Shown: positions 1 to 8,599, numbered from the stretch's first letter. The stretch is DNA of 64,000 nt from Amycolatopsis umgeniensis (GCF_014205155.1 NZ_JACHMX010000001.1:3286001-3350000); one strand, 5' to 3'. Notes: generated by a model not told the origin, from the letters alone. Numbers and translations are program-made.

Positions 1-702
1 TTCAACGGGAAGTTCGACGGCGACCCGATCGCGCTGTTTTCCGAAGGTACGCGTCGCTTGGGGGCTCGCCGGTCGGCGTTCCTTGCCGGAGACTGGGGTT
101 CGGTCGTGTCGTTCTCGCCTGAGCTTTTCCTTGCCAGGCAAGGGCAGCGTGTCCGGTCGACGCCGATCAAGGGCACCATGCCGCGGCGGGACGCCTCCGA
201 CGAGCACCTCGCGCGGCGGCTGCGGGAATCCACCAAGGACGTCGCCGAGAACGTGATGATCACCGATCTCGTCCGCAACGACCTCGGCCGGGTGTGCGCC
301 ACCGGCAGTGTGCGCGTCCCCGAACTGCTCGAGGTCCGGCCCGCGCCCGGGGTCTGGCATCTCGAGTCCACTGTGGAGGGACTACTCGCCGACGGGGTCG
401 ACGACGCGGCTCTGCTCGCCGCCACGTTCCCACCGGGTTCGGTGACGGGCGCGCCGAAGATCCGCGCCCTCGACCTGATCGCGGAACTGGAGCCCACGGC
501 ACGCGGTGTCTACACGGGTGCGATCGGGCTCGCGTCGCCGATCGCCGGGCTGGAACTGAACGTCGCGATCAGGACTTTCGAAATCCACGACGGCACGATC
601 GCGCTGGGAGTCGGCGGCGGGATCACCGCCGACTCCGACAGCGAAGCGGAATGGCAGGAATGCCTGCACAAGTCCGCCCCGCTGGAGCGTCTGCTCGATT
701 GA
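1..702 (+). CDS. pabB: Aminodeoxychorismate synthase component I (PabB), 3' part
   Basis: Chorismate-binding catalytic domain of the subunit that aminates chorismate to 4-amino-4-deoxychorismate for folate synthesis. The reading frame is open from base 1, so the N-terminal part lies outside the window; about 233 residues are visible. Family motifs are clear: PIKGTMPR, the ENVMITDLVRNDLG segment, FPPGSVTGAPK and GGGITADSD near the C-terminus. PIKGT rather than PIAGT favours PabB over anthranilate synthase TrpE, because the Lys forms the covalent intermediate. It converges on the oxidoreductase gene with a single base between the two stop codons. Confidence 0.88.
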   Translation, partial: FNGKFDGDPIALFSEGTRRLGARRSAFLAGDWGSVVSFSPELFLARQGQRVRSTPIKGTMPRRDASDEHLARRLRESTKDVAENVMITDLVRNDLGRVCATGSVRVPELLEVRPAPGVWHLESTVEGLLADGVDDAALLAATFPPGSVTGAPKIRALDLIAELEPTARGVYTGAIGLASPIAGLELNVAIRTFEIHDGTIALGVGGGITADSDSEAEWQECLHKSAPLERLLD

Positions 703-703
703 G

Positions 704-1669
704 TTACTTGGCGGGGTCCAGAAGGAGCTTGCCCGCCGTACCGCGCGAGCGCAGGGCCTCGTGGGCTGCGCGCGCGTCGGAAAGCGCGTACTCCCCGCCG
801 GCGACAGCGCGGACCTGACCGGCGAGCGCCATCGAGAAGAGCTCGTCGAGCGTGCGGCCGAAGACGTTCCCGGGGAGCTTGAAGGCGTGCGGCAGCCACA
901 TCCCGGACACGGTGGTGCTGTGGCCGAGAAGGTTGCGGGCTTCGATCGGCTTCGGCTGCTCGCGGCTGGCCATGCCGTAGAACGCGAGGCGGCCGAACGG
1001 CGCGAGGGCCGCGATGCTCTGGTCCGTGACGGTGCCGCCGGTCATGTCGAGGACGATGTCGACGCGCTTACCACCGTTCGCCTCGCGAAGCGCATCGGTC
1101 ATGTTTTCGGCGCGCGAATCGATGGCGACGTCGGCACCGAGTTCGAGGGCGAGACTCCTCTTCTCGTCGCTGCTGGCGGTCGCGATGACCCGGCTCGCTC
1201 CCCAGGCCTTCGCGAGTTGGACGGCGATGGAGCCGACCCCGCCTGCCGCCGCGTGCACGACGACCGATTCGCCGGGCTCGAGGTGGGCGTTCTTGCGCAG
1301 CAGGAGCGAGGCGGTGGTGCCCTGGACGATGAAGGAGAGCGCGGTCAGGTCGTCGATGCCGTCGGGCACGCCGAAACTGGTGACCTCGTCCGCCACGGCG
1401 CGCTCGGCGTAGCCGCCACCGCCGTTGAGCAGCGAGACCACACGCCTGCCGTCCGCGGTGCGGCCGACGACCTCGCCGCCGGGCACGAGCGGGAGCTTGC
1501 TCGGCGCGAGGTAGGAGTTCTCGGCTTGATGCGTATCGGCGTAATTGACGCCGATACGGTCGACCTCGATGAGCAGCTGACCTGGGCCGGGGACGGGATC
1601 GGGCAGGTCGACGAGGTTGAGCACCTCGGGTCCGCCGAATTCGGTCACCTGTACTGCGCGCATCCGCAT
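704..1669 (-). CDS. Quinone oxidoreductase, zinc-independent MDR family
   Basis: Medium-chain dehydrogenase/reductase of the QOR (NADPH:quinone reductase) type, 321 residues. It has an N-terminal GroES-like fold (VLNLVDLPDPVPGPGQLLIEV, then GVNYAD), the nucleotide-binding motif AAAGGVGSIAVQLAKAWG in the Rossmann domain and the GTAGKLLLDP ending usual in this group. The structural and catalytic zinc ligands of alcohol dehydrogenases are absent, consistent with QOR. An ATG two codons inside the given start would also serve. It is divergent from a TetR-type regulator gene, with two inverted repeats between them, so repression by that regulator is likely. The physiological substrate cannot be read from the sequence. 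Confidence 0.85.
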   Translation of the reverse strand: MRMRAVQVTEFGGPEVLNLVDLPDPVPGPGQLLIEVDRIGVNYADTHQAENSYLAPSKLPLVPGGEVVGRTADGRRVVSLLNGGGGYAERAVADEVTSFGVPDGIDDLTALSFIVQGTTASLLLRKNAHLEPGESVVVHAAAGGVGSIAVQLAKAWGASRVIATASSDEKRSLALELGADVAIDSRAENMTDALREANGGKRVDIVLDMTGGTVTDQSIAALAPFGRLAFYGMASREQPKPIEARNLLGHSTTVSGMWLPHAFKLPGNVFGRTLDELFSMALAGQVRAVAGGEYALSDARAAHEALRSRGTAGKLLLDPAK

Positions 1670-1682
1670 CCTCCTCGTCGAG

Positions 1683-1740
1683 ATGAGACATTCTTACATA
1701 TGTCTCATCCATGAGACACTGCGTGATATGTTTCACTCAT
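1683..1740. promoter_or_regulatory. Two inverted repeats, probable TetR operators
   Basis: ATGAGACA at 1683-1690 is mirrored by TGTCTCAT at 1701-1708. A second ATGAGACA at 1711-1718 is followed by the imperfect mirror TGTTTCACTCAT at 1729-1740. The repeats sit in the divergent region between the quinone oxidoreductase and the TetR-type gene, so autoregulation plus control of the reductase is the simplest reading. This is inferred from position and symmetry only. Confidence 0.6.
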
Positions 1741-1828
1741 CGAAACCGCACTCGAACGCCAGCTGACCTCGCCGCGCCCGGACGCCCTGCGCGCGTTCAC
1801 GATCGCGCGCGCCTGGTTCCTCGACGGG

Positions 1829-2317
1829 CGCCGGGTGGACATGGGTGATCTCGCGGGCGAGCTGGGGATCAGCCGGGCCACGTTGCACCGTTGGGTCGGC
1901 GGCCGGGATCAGCTGCTCGGCGAGATCCTGTGGTCGATGACCGTGGAGGTCTTCGAAGCGCGGGCTTCCGGCAAGCTCGGACGCGGCTCGGAGGGGATCG
2001 CGGAGCTCGTCGGCACCTTCGTCCGGACCGTGAACGACTCGAAACCGTTCAGGGAGTTCTTGCGCGCCGAACCGGAGCGAGCGCTGCGGATTCTGACCAC
2101 GAAGGCCAGCGTGGTCCAGAGTCGGGCGATCTCGAAGATGCGCGAGTTCCTGGACGAAGAGGTCGAGGCCGGGCGGCTCACCCCGCCACTGCCGGTCGAG
2201 GACCTGGCCTACCTGCTGGTGCGGATCGGCGAGTCCTTCATCTACACGGACGTCATCACCGGCGCCGAGCCCGACGCGGCGAAGGCGTATGCGGCCGCGA
2301 GGGCCTTGCTGTCCTGA
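1829..2317 (+). CDS. TetR-family regulator (QsdR-like); start uncertain
   Basis: The HTH is visible as LAGELGISRATLHRWVGGRDQLL, followed by an all-helical ligand domain, which fits the QsdR branch of TetR. GTG 1829 is the first usual start codon in frame, but it would remove helix 1. The frame stays open back to the stop at 1724-1726 and encodes SPRPDALRAFTIARAWFLDGRR, which belongs to the domain. ATG 1728 lies in another frame, and one extra T in the T-run at 1731-1733 would join them (M-F-S-L-I-E-T-A-L-E-R). Either a non-standard start is used or there is a one-base deletion. It probably represses itself and the divergent oxidoreductase. Confidence 0.75.
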   Translation, partial: RRVDMGDLAGELGISRATLHRWVGGRDQLLGEILWSMTVEVFEARASGKLGRGSEGIAELVGTFVRTVNDSKPFREFLRAEPERALRILTTKASVVQSRAISKMREFLDEEVEAGRLTPPLPVEDLAYLLVRIGESFIYTDVITGAEPDAAKAYAAARALLS

Positions 2318-2321
2318 GTCC

Positions 2322-3155
2322 TTACTTACGCGACGCGAGGACAGCGTCGTAGAGCTCTTTCTTGGACACTCCCGTGGCCTCGGCGACTTCGGCGGCGGCG
2401 GATTTGAGGCGTTCGCCCGCGGCGACCCGCGACGAGACTTCCGCAACCAGGTCTGTCACGTTCACCGAACGCGGAGGGGCACCGGCGAGAACGACGGTGA
2501 TCTCGCCCTTGACCCCGTCGTTTGCCCAAGCGGCCAAATCGCGCAAATCACCGCGTTTGACCTCTTCATACGTTTTGGTCAGTTCGCGGCAGACGGCGGC
2601 GCGACGGTCGGGGCCCAGGACCTCGGCGGCGTCGGCGAGCGTGCTCGCGAGGCGGTGCGGAGACTCGAAGAACACGGCCGTGCGGGGCTCGTCCTTCAGC
2701 GAACCGAGCCATTTCGCGCGTTCACCGGGCTTGCGCGGGGCGAACCCTTCGAAACAGAAACGGTCACAGGGCAAGCCGGACAGCGCGAGCGCCGTGGTCA
2801 CCGCGGACGGCCCGGGGAGGCAGGTCACCGGCACGTCAGCCTCGACGCAGGCGGCCACCAGGCGGAATCCGGGGTCCGAGACGCTCGGCATCCCGGCGTC
2901 GGTCACCAGCACCACCGTCTCGCCCGACTGGAGCGATTCGAGCAGTTTCGGCAGGCGGGCGGTCTCGACGTCCTCGTAGAAGCTGACCACCCGTCCGACC
3001 GGCGAAACGTCGAGGGTGGCGGTGAGGGAACGCAGGCGCCGGGTGTCTTCGGCGGCGATCACGTCGGCCGTCGCGAGGGCTTCGGACAGGCGCGGCGAAG
3101 CGTCACGGACGTCTCCGAGTGGGGTGGCTGCCAGCACGAGGCGTCCTTCGGTCAT
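2322..3155 (-). CDS. rsmI: 16S rRNA (cytidine1402-2'-O)-methyltransferase RsmI
   Basis: SAM-dependent enzyme of the tetrapyrrole-methylase fold that 2'-O-methylates C1402 in the decoding centre of 16S rRNA. The protein has 277 residues, a normal length. Diagnostic motifs are LAATPLGDVRDASPR at the N-terminus, AAEDTRRLRSL, VTDAGMPSVSDPG, LPGPSAVTTALALSG and FFESPHRL. It converges on the TetR-type gene with a four-base gap and is divergent from the O-mannosyltransferase gene; rsmI next to pmt is a common actinobacterial arrangement. Confidence 0.95.
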   Translation of the reverse strand: MTEGRLVLAATPLGDVRDASPRLSEALATADVIAAEDTRRLRSLTATLDVSPVGRVVSFYEDVETARLPKLLESLQSGETVVLVTDAGMPSVSDPGFRLVAACVEADVPVTCLPGPSAVTTALALSGLPCDRFCFEGFAPRKPGERAKWLGSLKDEPRTAVFFESPHRLASTLADAAEVLGPDRRAAVCRELTKTYEEVKRGDLRDLAAWANDGVKGEITVVLAGAPPRSVNVTDLVAEVSSRVAAGERLKSAAAEVAEATGVSKKELYDAVLASRK

Positions 3156-3223
3156 TCCCGAAGGTTAACCGGTTCGCAGATCCGGACACCGAGTTCACTC
3201 TTCCGCCCGTAGGATCATGCCCC

Positions 3224-4795
3224 GTGACCGCACTGCTGACCCGTGACGACGAGAGCGTGCGGCCGGATCCGGTCGACGCGCTCCGGCCACCGAGCGACCG
3301 CGAGGCCACCCTCCTCGGCCGTGGCATGCCGACCGATCGCCTGCGCGGCTGGATCGTCACGCTCGTGCTGACGCTCATCGGCGGCATCGTCCGGATCCAG
3401 AATCTGGGAACACCCACGGACAAGGGCACCCCTGTCTTCGACGAGAAGCACTACGTCCCGCAGGCGTGGCAGATGCTGCGCAACGGCGGTTACGAAGACA
3501 ACTACGGCTACGAACTGATCGTGCACCCGCCCCTGGCGAAGCACCTGATCGCGATCGGCGAGTGGCTGTTCGGCTACAACGCCTGGGGCTGGCGGATCAT
3601 GCCCGCGCTGGCCGGCACGCTGATCGTGCTCCTCACCATCCGCGTCGCCCGGCGGCTCACCCGTTCGACGCTGCTCGGCGCCGTCGCCGGGATCCTGGTG
3701 ATCAGCGACGGCGTGCTGCACCTGCAGTCGCGGATGGGCATGCTCGACATCTTCATCGCGGTGTTCGTCCTCGCCGCTTTCGCCTGCGTGCTGTGCGACC
3801 GCGACCAGGTGCGGCGGCGGCTGGCCGTGGCCGTCCGCGAAGGCTGGATCGAAGAATCCCGGTTCGGCCCGAAGCTCGGTTTCCGGTGGTGGCGGTTCGC
3901 CGGTGGCCTGATGATCGGGCTGACCTTCGGCGTCAAGTGGTCCGCGCTGTACTACATCGCCGCATTCGGCCTGCTCACCGTGTTCTTCGACGTGGCCGCG
4001 CGCCGCGCCGCCGGGGTGCAGCGGCCTTGGGTCGGCACGCTGCGCCGCGACGTGCTGCCCGCGCTGTGGGCGATCGTCGTCATCCCGATCCTGGTGTACC
4101 TGGCCTGCTACTGGGCCTGGTTCGCGAGCGAGACCGCGACCGATCGCAATCTGGTCGCGATCAAGGACCTCGATCCCGGCTTCTGGTCCTGGATGCCACC
4201 CGCGTTGCGGTCGCTGGGCAACTACTCGATGAACGTCCTCGATTTCCACGCGAACCTCGTGACACCCAAGGACAAACCGCATCCGTGGGAATCGAAGCCG
4301 TGGACCTGGCCGATGGGGCTGCGGCCGATGCTCTACGCGTACGCGGGCGGAACCGACGCGACCGGTTGCGGCGAGTCGACCTGCGTGCGGGCGACGATGC
4401 TGATCGGGACGCCGGCGATGTGGTGGCTTGCCCTGCCGATGCTCGGCTGGAGCCTGTGGCGTTCGTTCTTCCGCGCGGACTGGCGCTACGCCGCCGTGCT
4501 CGTCGGCTACTTCGCCGGGTTCCTGCCCTGGTTCACCAACCTCGACCGTCAGATGTACTACTTCTACGCGACACCGCTGGCGCCATTCCTGGCACTCGGG
4601 TTGACGTTGATCCTCGGGCAGATCCTCGGCAGCGCGAAACGAGGGTTCGAACGGCGGGGCACCGGCATGCTCGTCGTCGCCCTCTACGTGGGGCTCGTCG
4701 TGGCCAACTTCGCGTGGCTATGGCCGATCCTCAACGGCAACGCGATCACCAACGAGCATTGGAACGCCGAGTTGTGGCTTCCGTCCTGGAAGTGA
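3224..4795 (+). CDS. pmt: Dolichyl/polyprenyl-phosphate-mannose-protein mannosyltransferase (GT39)
   Basis: Polytopic membrane enzyme that transfers mannose from polyprenyl-phosphomannose to Ser/Thr of secreted proteins on the outer face of the membrane. GTG 3224 gives 523 residues, the usual bacterial Pmt length; an upstream in-frame ATG at 3119 lies inside rsmI and is unlikely. The first extracytoplasmic loop has the acidic FDEKHYVPQAW motif, followed by IVHPPLAKHLIAIGEWLFG and many hydrophobic segments, with QMYYFYATPLAPFLALGL near the end. The divergent rsmI neighbour is conserved in actinobacteria. It probably modifies lipoproteins such as those encoded next. Confidence 0.92.
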   Translation: MTALLTRDDESVRPDPVDALRPPSDREATLLGRGMPTDRLRGWIVTLVLTLIGGIVRIQNLGTPTDKGTPVFDEKHYVPQAWQMLRNGGYEDNYGYELIVHPPLAKHLIAIGEWLFGYNAWGWRIMPALAGTLIVLLTIRVARRLTRSTLLGAVAGILVISDGVLHLQSRMGMLDIFIAVFVLAAFACVLCDRDQVRRRLAVAVREGWIEESRFGPKLGFRWWRFAGGLMIGLTFGVKWSALYYIAAFGLLTVFFDVAARRAAGVQRPWVGTLRRDVLPALWAIVVIPILVYLACYWAWFASETATDRNLVAIKDLDPGFWSWMPPALRSLGNYSMNVLDFHANLVTPKDKPHPWESKPWTWPMGLRPMLYAYAGGTDATGCGESTCVRATMLIGTPAMWWLALPMLGWSLWRSFFRADWRYAAVLVGYFAGFLPWFTNLDRQMYYFYATPLAPFLALGLTLILGQILGSAKRGFERRGTGMLVVALYVGLVVANFAWLWPILNGNAITNEHWNAELWLPSWK

Positions 4796-4865
4796 CCGAA
4801 GACCCGGCGAAGCTACGGAAAGCGGCTTAGACTCCCGTCCGAATTGAGGACTACTGGGGGTCATC

Positions 4866-5909
4866 ATGTCTCGTTGGCCGTATTTCGTGACCATTGCTCT
4901 TCTGCTCACCGGGTGCTCCAGCGCCGTCGACGGGAAGGCCTTCCGTGAAGGCGCTGCTCCGGGCGCGAGCGAGGCGAAGTACCCGCGATACAAGCCGCCC
5001 GCCGACGGGTCGGGGTTCAGTGACCAGGTGCTCGACCAGCCGCTGGCCCTGCCCGTGGAGCAGAGCGAAGAAGGCTGCGGCTGGCTGGAGTCGGTCAAAC
5101 CGGACCTCCAGCCGCTCGGTCTCGTGAGCACCAAGAGCTCGCTCAGCGGCTGCCAGTTCGTGTTCCCGGGCAACAAGGGCGCGCAAGTACACGCCTACCA
5201 CCCGTACGGCTGGATCACGCAGGATTCGCCGGTGATGGAGCCCGTGGAGATCGCCGGGATCAAGGGCCGGACCTACGCCTTCGATCCGGAACCGGCGACT
5301 TTCTGCTCGGTGAACATGGATGTCCGTGCCTACGCCTCGATCGCCGTCGACGCCTATGACGTCACCAGCGACGAAGCGGGCACTCGTGCCGAGCACTGCG
5401 AACTGGCGAAGAAGGTCGCCGAAGTCCTGCTGAAGAAGTTCGTTCCGCTCGCAGGTGGCAAACCGGCGCCGAGCACTGTTCAGGAGCCGTCGGCCGAAGC
5501 GCTGAAGAACATGGACGTCTGCGAAGTCGTCAAGTTCACCCACGCGAACTACGCCGGGGTCAACGCGGGCCGCGAAGGCGCGCAGAAGGGCGAAGGCCCA
5601 CTGGGGCCGACCTGCACTCACGAAGTTCCGTACGCGAAGGCAGTCGGGATGTACACGACCGGCACTGGCGGTCTCGAAGCCGTGCCGCCGAAAGCGGGCG
5701 CGGAGGTGCGGAACGGCCAATTCGGCACGCTGAAAGCCAGGTTCGAACAAACCGAAGAGGCCTGCGCCCTGAGTGTCCAGCTGGGCAACGGCCAGGTCGT
5801 GCAGGTCGACTTCATCGGCAAGAAGAGGGAAGCGATGCCGCGTACCTGTGTGTCCGCTCAGCTGATCCTGTCGGTGTCGATGCTGGCGCTGATCACCGGC
5901 GAACACTGA
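4866..5909 (+). CDS. DUF3558-type lipoprotein
   Basis: Secreted lipoprotein of 347 residues. A short signal peptide ends in the lipobox LLTGC with the lipidated Cys at residue 17. The mature part shows two similar halves, each with paired cysteines (GCGWLESVKPDLQ...SGCQFVFPG and DVCEVVKFTH...PTCTHEVPY), resembling DUF3558 or sensor-like lipoproteins that are abundant in Pseudonocardiaceae. No catalytic motif is visible. A TAGACT -10-like element lies about 30 bases upstream. Its position directly after the O-mannosyltransferase gene makes it a plausible substrate, but that is inference. Confidence 0.75.
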   Translation: MSRWPYFVTIALLLTGCSSAVDGKAFREGAAPGASEAKYPRYKPPADGSGFSDQVLDQPLALPVEQSEEGCGWLESVKPDLQPLGLVSTKSSLSGCQFVFPGNKGAQVHAYHPYGWITQDSPVMEPVEIAGIKGRTYAFDPEPATFCSVNMDVRAYASIAVDAYDVTSDEAGTRAEHCELAKKVAEVLLKKFVPLAGGKPAPSTVQEPSAEALKNMDVCEVVKFTHANYAGVNAGREGAQKGEGPLGPTCTHEVPYAKAVGMYTTGTGGLEAVPPKAGAEVRNGQFGTLKARFEQTEEACALSVQLGNGQVVQVDFIGKKREAMPRTCVSAQLILSVSMLALITGEH

Positions 5910-5920
5910 ATTTCTCGATT

Positions 5921-5935
5921 CAAGTGTGACACTTG
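5921..5935. promoter_or_regulatory. Perfect palindrome CAAGTGTGACACTTG
   Basis: Seven-base arms around a single central G, lying between two lipoprotein genes and 52 bases before the start of the second. The TGTnACA core looks like operators of several HTH families (GntR/FadR, Crp). No regulator gene adjoins it, so the binding protein is unknown. Confidence 0.5.
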
Positions 5936-5986
5936 GATGTTGATTGTTACTCTGCGCTGGTCAACAGCAGCTCGACAGGGGGCATC

Positions 5987-6547
5987 ATGACCATCCGACC
6001 GCTCGGAGCGGCTTGCGCGGCCGCGGCGTTGTTCTTGATAGCGGGCTGCGAAGAGCAGACGCCGGGTACCGCGTCGCCACAGCCTTCGACAGTTCCGAGC
6101 ACCTCGACAGCGCCGACGAGCAGCAGCTCGAGCGCGCCGACTGCGACCGCTTCGCGACCTTCGGTGACCGCTTCACCGGTCACCAAACCCGCCACCGGCG
6201 GCGCGGCGGCGCACACCCCGGACGGGGCCGCGAGCACGATGGAGGACTATCACCACGCGCTGGGCGCCAAGGACCTCGAAACCGTCTGCCGGATCACGGC
6301 GCCCGCCTTCGACGGCGGGATGAAGGAATGCCGAACCCTCACCCCGATGCAGTTCGGGATGTTCTCGGAGGACGACCTCAAGAAGCTGAAGGCCACCCGC
6401 GTCGATAGGGCGAAGGTGCAGAGCAAGGGGCCGGACAAGGTCGTCGTGCCGCCGGGTGCGATCGCGCCTCAGGCCGCGATGATGGCGGCCGACCCCAAGA
6501 CGTTCACCATGGCGTGGCGTGACGGGGCCTGGGTCATCGTCGACTGA
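5987..6547 (+). CDS. Lipoprotein with Ser/Thr/Pro-rich linker
   Basis: 186-residue lipoprotein starting at ATG 5987, preceded by a GGGGGC ribosome-binding site; an earlier in-frame ATG at 5933 lacks one and would bury the signal peptide. The lipobox is LIAGC with Cys21. Residues 25-75 are a low-complexity S/T/P/A stretch, a likely spacer and possible O-mannosylation region. A small globular domain follows with YHHALGAKDLETVCRITAPAF and a terminal MAWRDGAWVIVD, resembling NTF2/SnoaL-like lumazine-binding folds. Transcription ends at the strong hairpin just downstream. Confidence 0.7.
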   Translation: MTIRPLGAACAAAALFLIAGCEEQTPGTASPQPSTVPSTSTAPTSSSSSAPTATASRPSVTASPVTKPATGGAAAHTPDGAASTMEDYHHALGAKDLETVCRITAPAFDGGMKECRTLTPMQFGMFSEDDLKKLKATRVDRAKVQSKGPDKVVVPPGAIAPQAAMMAADPKTFTMAWRDGAWVIVD

Positions 6548-6549
6548 GG

Positions 6550-6617
6550 GAGAGCAAGGGACCTTTGCTAGCGTTCGTTAGCACACTAACTAACGCTAGC
6601 AAAGGTCCCTTGCTCTC
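6550..6617. terminator. Very long inverted repeat, probable bidirectional terminator
   Basis: Two 32-base arms (6550-6581 and 6586-6617) pair with a single mismatch around a 4-base loop, followed on the plus strand by CTTTT. It separates the convergent lipoprotein and Ser/Thr kinase genes. The arm contains GAGCAAGGGACCTTTG, a 16-mer that recurs inside two coding sequences later in the window. Confidence 0.85.
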
Positions 6618-6637
6618 TTTTCGCAGGTCAGCGCAGG

Positions 6638-8416
6638 TCAGCGTGGGTGGCGCTGGGGCTGCGGTTGCTGGTGGGGCTGAGGTTGCTGGGGCTGCTGCGG
6701 AGGGCGGCGCTGCACGATCTGGGTCACCGGACCGTCCGGCGACTTGCCGGCACGGGCGAGCCAGCCTTCGACGTCGCGCCGTACGGCGGTGAGCGTCGGG
6801 CGTCGGCGGGGCTCCTGGTCGAGTGAGGCGATGAGGATCCGGGCGTGGGCGCTGCGGTTCGGCAGCGCCGAGACCGGTTCGGCGCGGGCGGCGGCCATCA
6901 ACGCGGCCATCGGGGTCTCCCGGGTGCCGCGCGGCGGCTGTCCCGACAACGCGTAGCTGACCGTCGCGGCGAGCTGCCATGCGTCCGAAGCCGGACTCGC
7001 CGGGGAGCCCATCGCCTGCTCGGGAGCGACGAAGTCCGGCGTGCCGATCATCATCCCGGTCGCGGTCATCTTCGAGTCACCCTGACTGCGGGCGATGCCG
7101 AAGTCGATGAGGTGGGCGAGCCCGTTGCGGTCGAGGATGATGTTCGACGGCTTGAGGTCGCGGTGCAGCACACCCTTTTCGTGCGCCGCCGCGAGCGCGC
7201 CGGCCATGGTCGACCAGAGCCGTCCGGCGGCGATGTCGTCGAGCGGGCCCTGCGAATCGACGATTTCGGCCAGCGACTTGCCTTCGAGGTACTCCATGAC
7301 CAGCGCGAGCCCGTCCGGTTCCTCGACGAGGTCGTACACCTTGACGCAGTTGGGGTGGTTCACCACGGCCAGCGCCCTGGCCTCACGCTGCATCCGCTCC
7401 TCGGTGTCGCGATCCGGGGCGTGCGCGATCTTCAGCGCGACCGTCCGGTTGAGCTGCGTGTCGACCGCTTCCCAAACCGTGCCGAAGCCACCGTGACCCA
7501 GCCGCCGGACGCGCTTGTAGCGGCTGCCGCCGGAGTTACGGGAACCCGGGGGCGCCGGGACAGGGCCTGGCGCCGCGGCCAACGCGGGCGGTTCGGGAGC
7601 CTGCGCGAGCGCCGTCGCCGGGTACTGCTTGGGCGGCGGGGGCGGCAACTGCTGCTGCGGCTTCGGGGCGGGCGGCTCCGGGCGGTACGGCTCGATCTTC
7701 TGCCGGGGCTGCGGGTCCGGCCGGTTGATCACCGACCACGGCGGCGGGCCGACCAGCGCGACCGGGATCAGGCCCAGCACGCTGAACGGCAGGAAACCGA
7801 GCCAGAAGTGCACGGCGGTGTTCGCGCCCATGCCGATGCTCGCCAGCACCATCAGCACGAACGGGATCCAGAAGAACCGCGAGGGCCACTTCGGTCCGCG
7901 ACGGAACGCTGTCCGTGCCTGCAGCATCACGAACAGCAGCGACAACGCGGGCAACCCGACCAGCAGGATCAGGTAGACGATGTACGAGAGCTGCATGCCG
8001 TTCGGGTAGAACAGCACCTCGTAGACGTTCTGACCGCTGCCGAGGTACGCGCTCTGCTTGCCGATCAGCGGGCTGTAGTCGGCGTTGAAGGTCGACAGGT
8101 CGCTGCCGCTGAAGCCGGATTCACCGCCTGCCTTCGTCGAGGCGGCCTCCTGGTAGACCTGCGAAAGTCCGGTGGCCAGCACCCACGGCAGCAGGAAGAC
8201 CGCGACGACGCCGATCCCGCCGAAGACGGACAGGGTCACCACGTCGTAGCGATTGCCGGTGCCTTTGCGGATGATCGCGACGATCATCGCTCCCAGTGCG
8301 GGCAGCAGCGCGACCAGCGCTCCCGCGGTGCTCGTCGCCCACACCCAGTCCCCCGGCCAGATCCCCGGCCCGAACAGGCTATGCGCGAACGAAAGCAGCG
8401 CGCTCGCTAGTCCCAT
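6638..8416 (-). CDS. Eukaryotic-type Ser/Thr protein kinase with N-terminal membrane domain
   Basis: 592 residues. About five hydrophobic segments occupy residues 28-223, including a W-rich start. A Pro/Gln-rich juxtamembrane linker (about 231-298) leads to a complete Hanks-type kinase: glycine loop GHGGFGTVWEA (307-317), ATP lysine in VALKIA (K329), HRDLKPSN (418-425), DFGIA (438-442) and the APE motif. The C-terminus is a P/Q/H-rich tail. The order membrane-then-kinase is the reverse of PknB-type kinases, where the kinase is N-terminal and an extracellular sensor follows one membrane span. All catalytic residues are present, so activity is expected; the input signal is unknown. Confidence 0.88.
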   Translation of the reverse strand: MGLASALLSFAHSLFGPGIWPGDWVWATSTAGALVALLPALGAMIVAIIRKGTGNRYDVVTLSVFGGIGVVAVFLLPWVLATGLSQVYQEAASTKAGGESGFSGSDLSTFNADYSPLIGKQSAYLGSGQNVYEVLFYPNGMQLSYIVYLILLVGLPALSLLFVMLQARTAFRRGPKWPSRFFWIPFVLMVLASIGMGANTAVHFWLGFLPFSVLGLIPVALVGPPPWSVINRPDPQPRQKIEPYRPEPPAPKPQQQLPPPPPKQYPATALAQAPEPPALAAAPGPVPAPPGSRNSGGSRYKRVRRLGHGGFGTVWEAVDTQLNRTVALKIAHAPDRDTEERMQREARALAVVNHPNCVKVYDLVEEPDGLALVMEYLEGKSLAEIVDSQGPLDDIAAGRLWSTMAGALAAAHEKGVLHRDLKPSNIILDRNGLAHLIDFGIARSQGDSKMTATGMMIGTPDFVAPEQAMGSPASPASDAWQLAATVSYALSGQPPRGTRETPMAALMAAARAEPVSALPNRSAHARILIASLDQEPRRRPTLTAVRRDVEGWLARAGKSPDGPVTQIVQRRPPQQPQQPQPHQQPQPQRHPR

Positions 8417-8441
8417 GGACCCTGCTCCCCTCGCTAGTTAA

Positions 8442-8461
8442 GGCCGTTTACGGCCGTTTTT
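8442..8461 (+). terminator. Short GC hairpin followed by T-run
   Basis: GGCCG, a TTTA loop and CGGCC, then GTTTTT. It stands in the 183-base divergent gap between the kinase and prpE. Its orientation would stop plus-strand read-through into prpE, or it could act in the prpE leader. The stem is only five pairs, so the call is tentative. Confidence 0.35.
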
Positions 8462-8599
8462 CCCTAGTTCAGCTTAGGACGCTCCACGCCCTTACAGGGT
8501 TGCCGGGTTGTCGCGGGCGTCTCCACGCCGTTACCACCAGGCATTAGCGCGGCCGGAAGTCCATGATGGGTCCGGTATCCGAGCGCGAAGGAGCATTCG

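Noticed and set aside
6534..6980. Open frame across the long hairpin 6550-6617 repeating the words KGPLLAL and NASKGPLLSL
   Set aside because: The peptide repeat arises only because the DNA is an inverted repeat. The frame is antisense to the end of the kinase gene and has no protein features.
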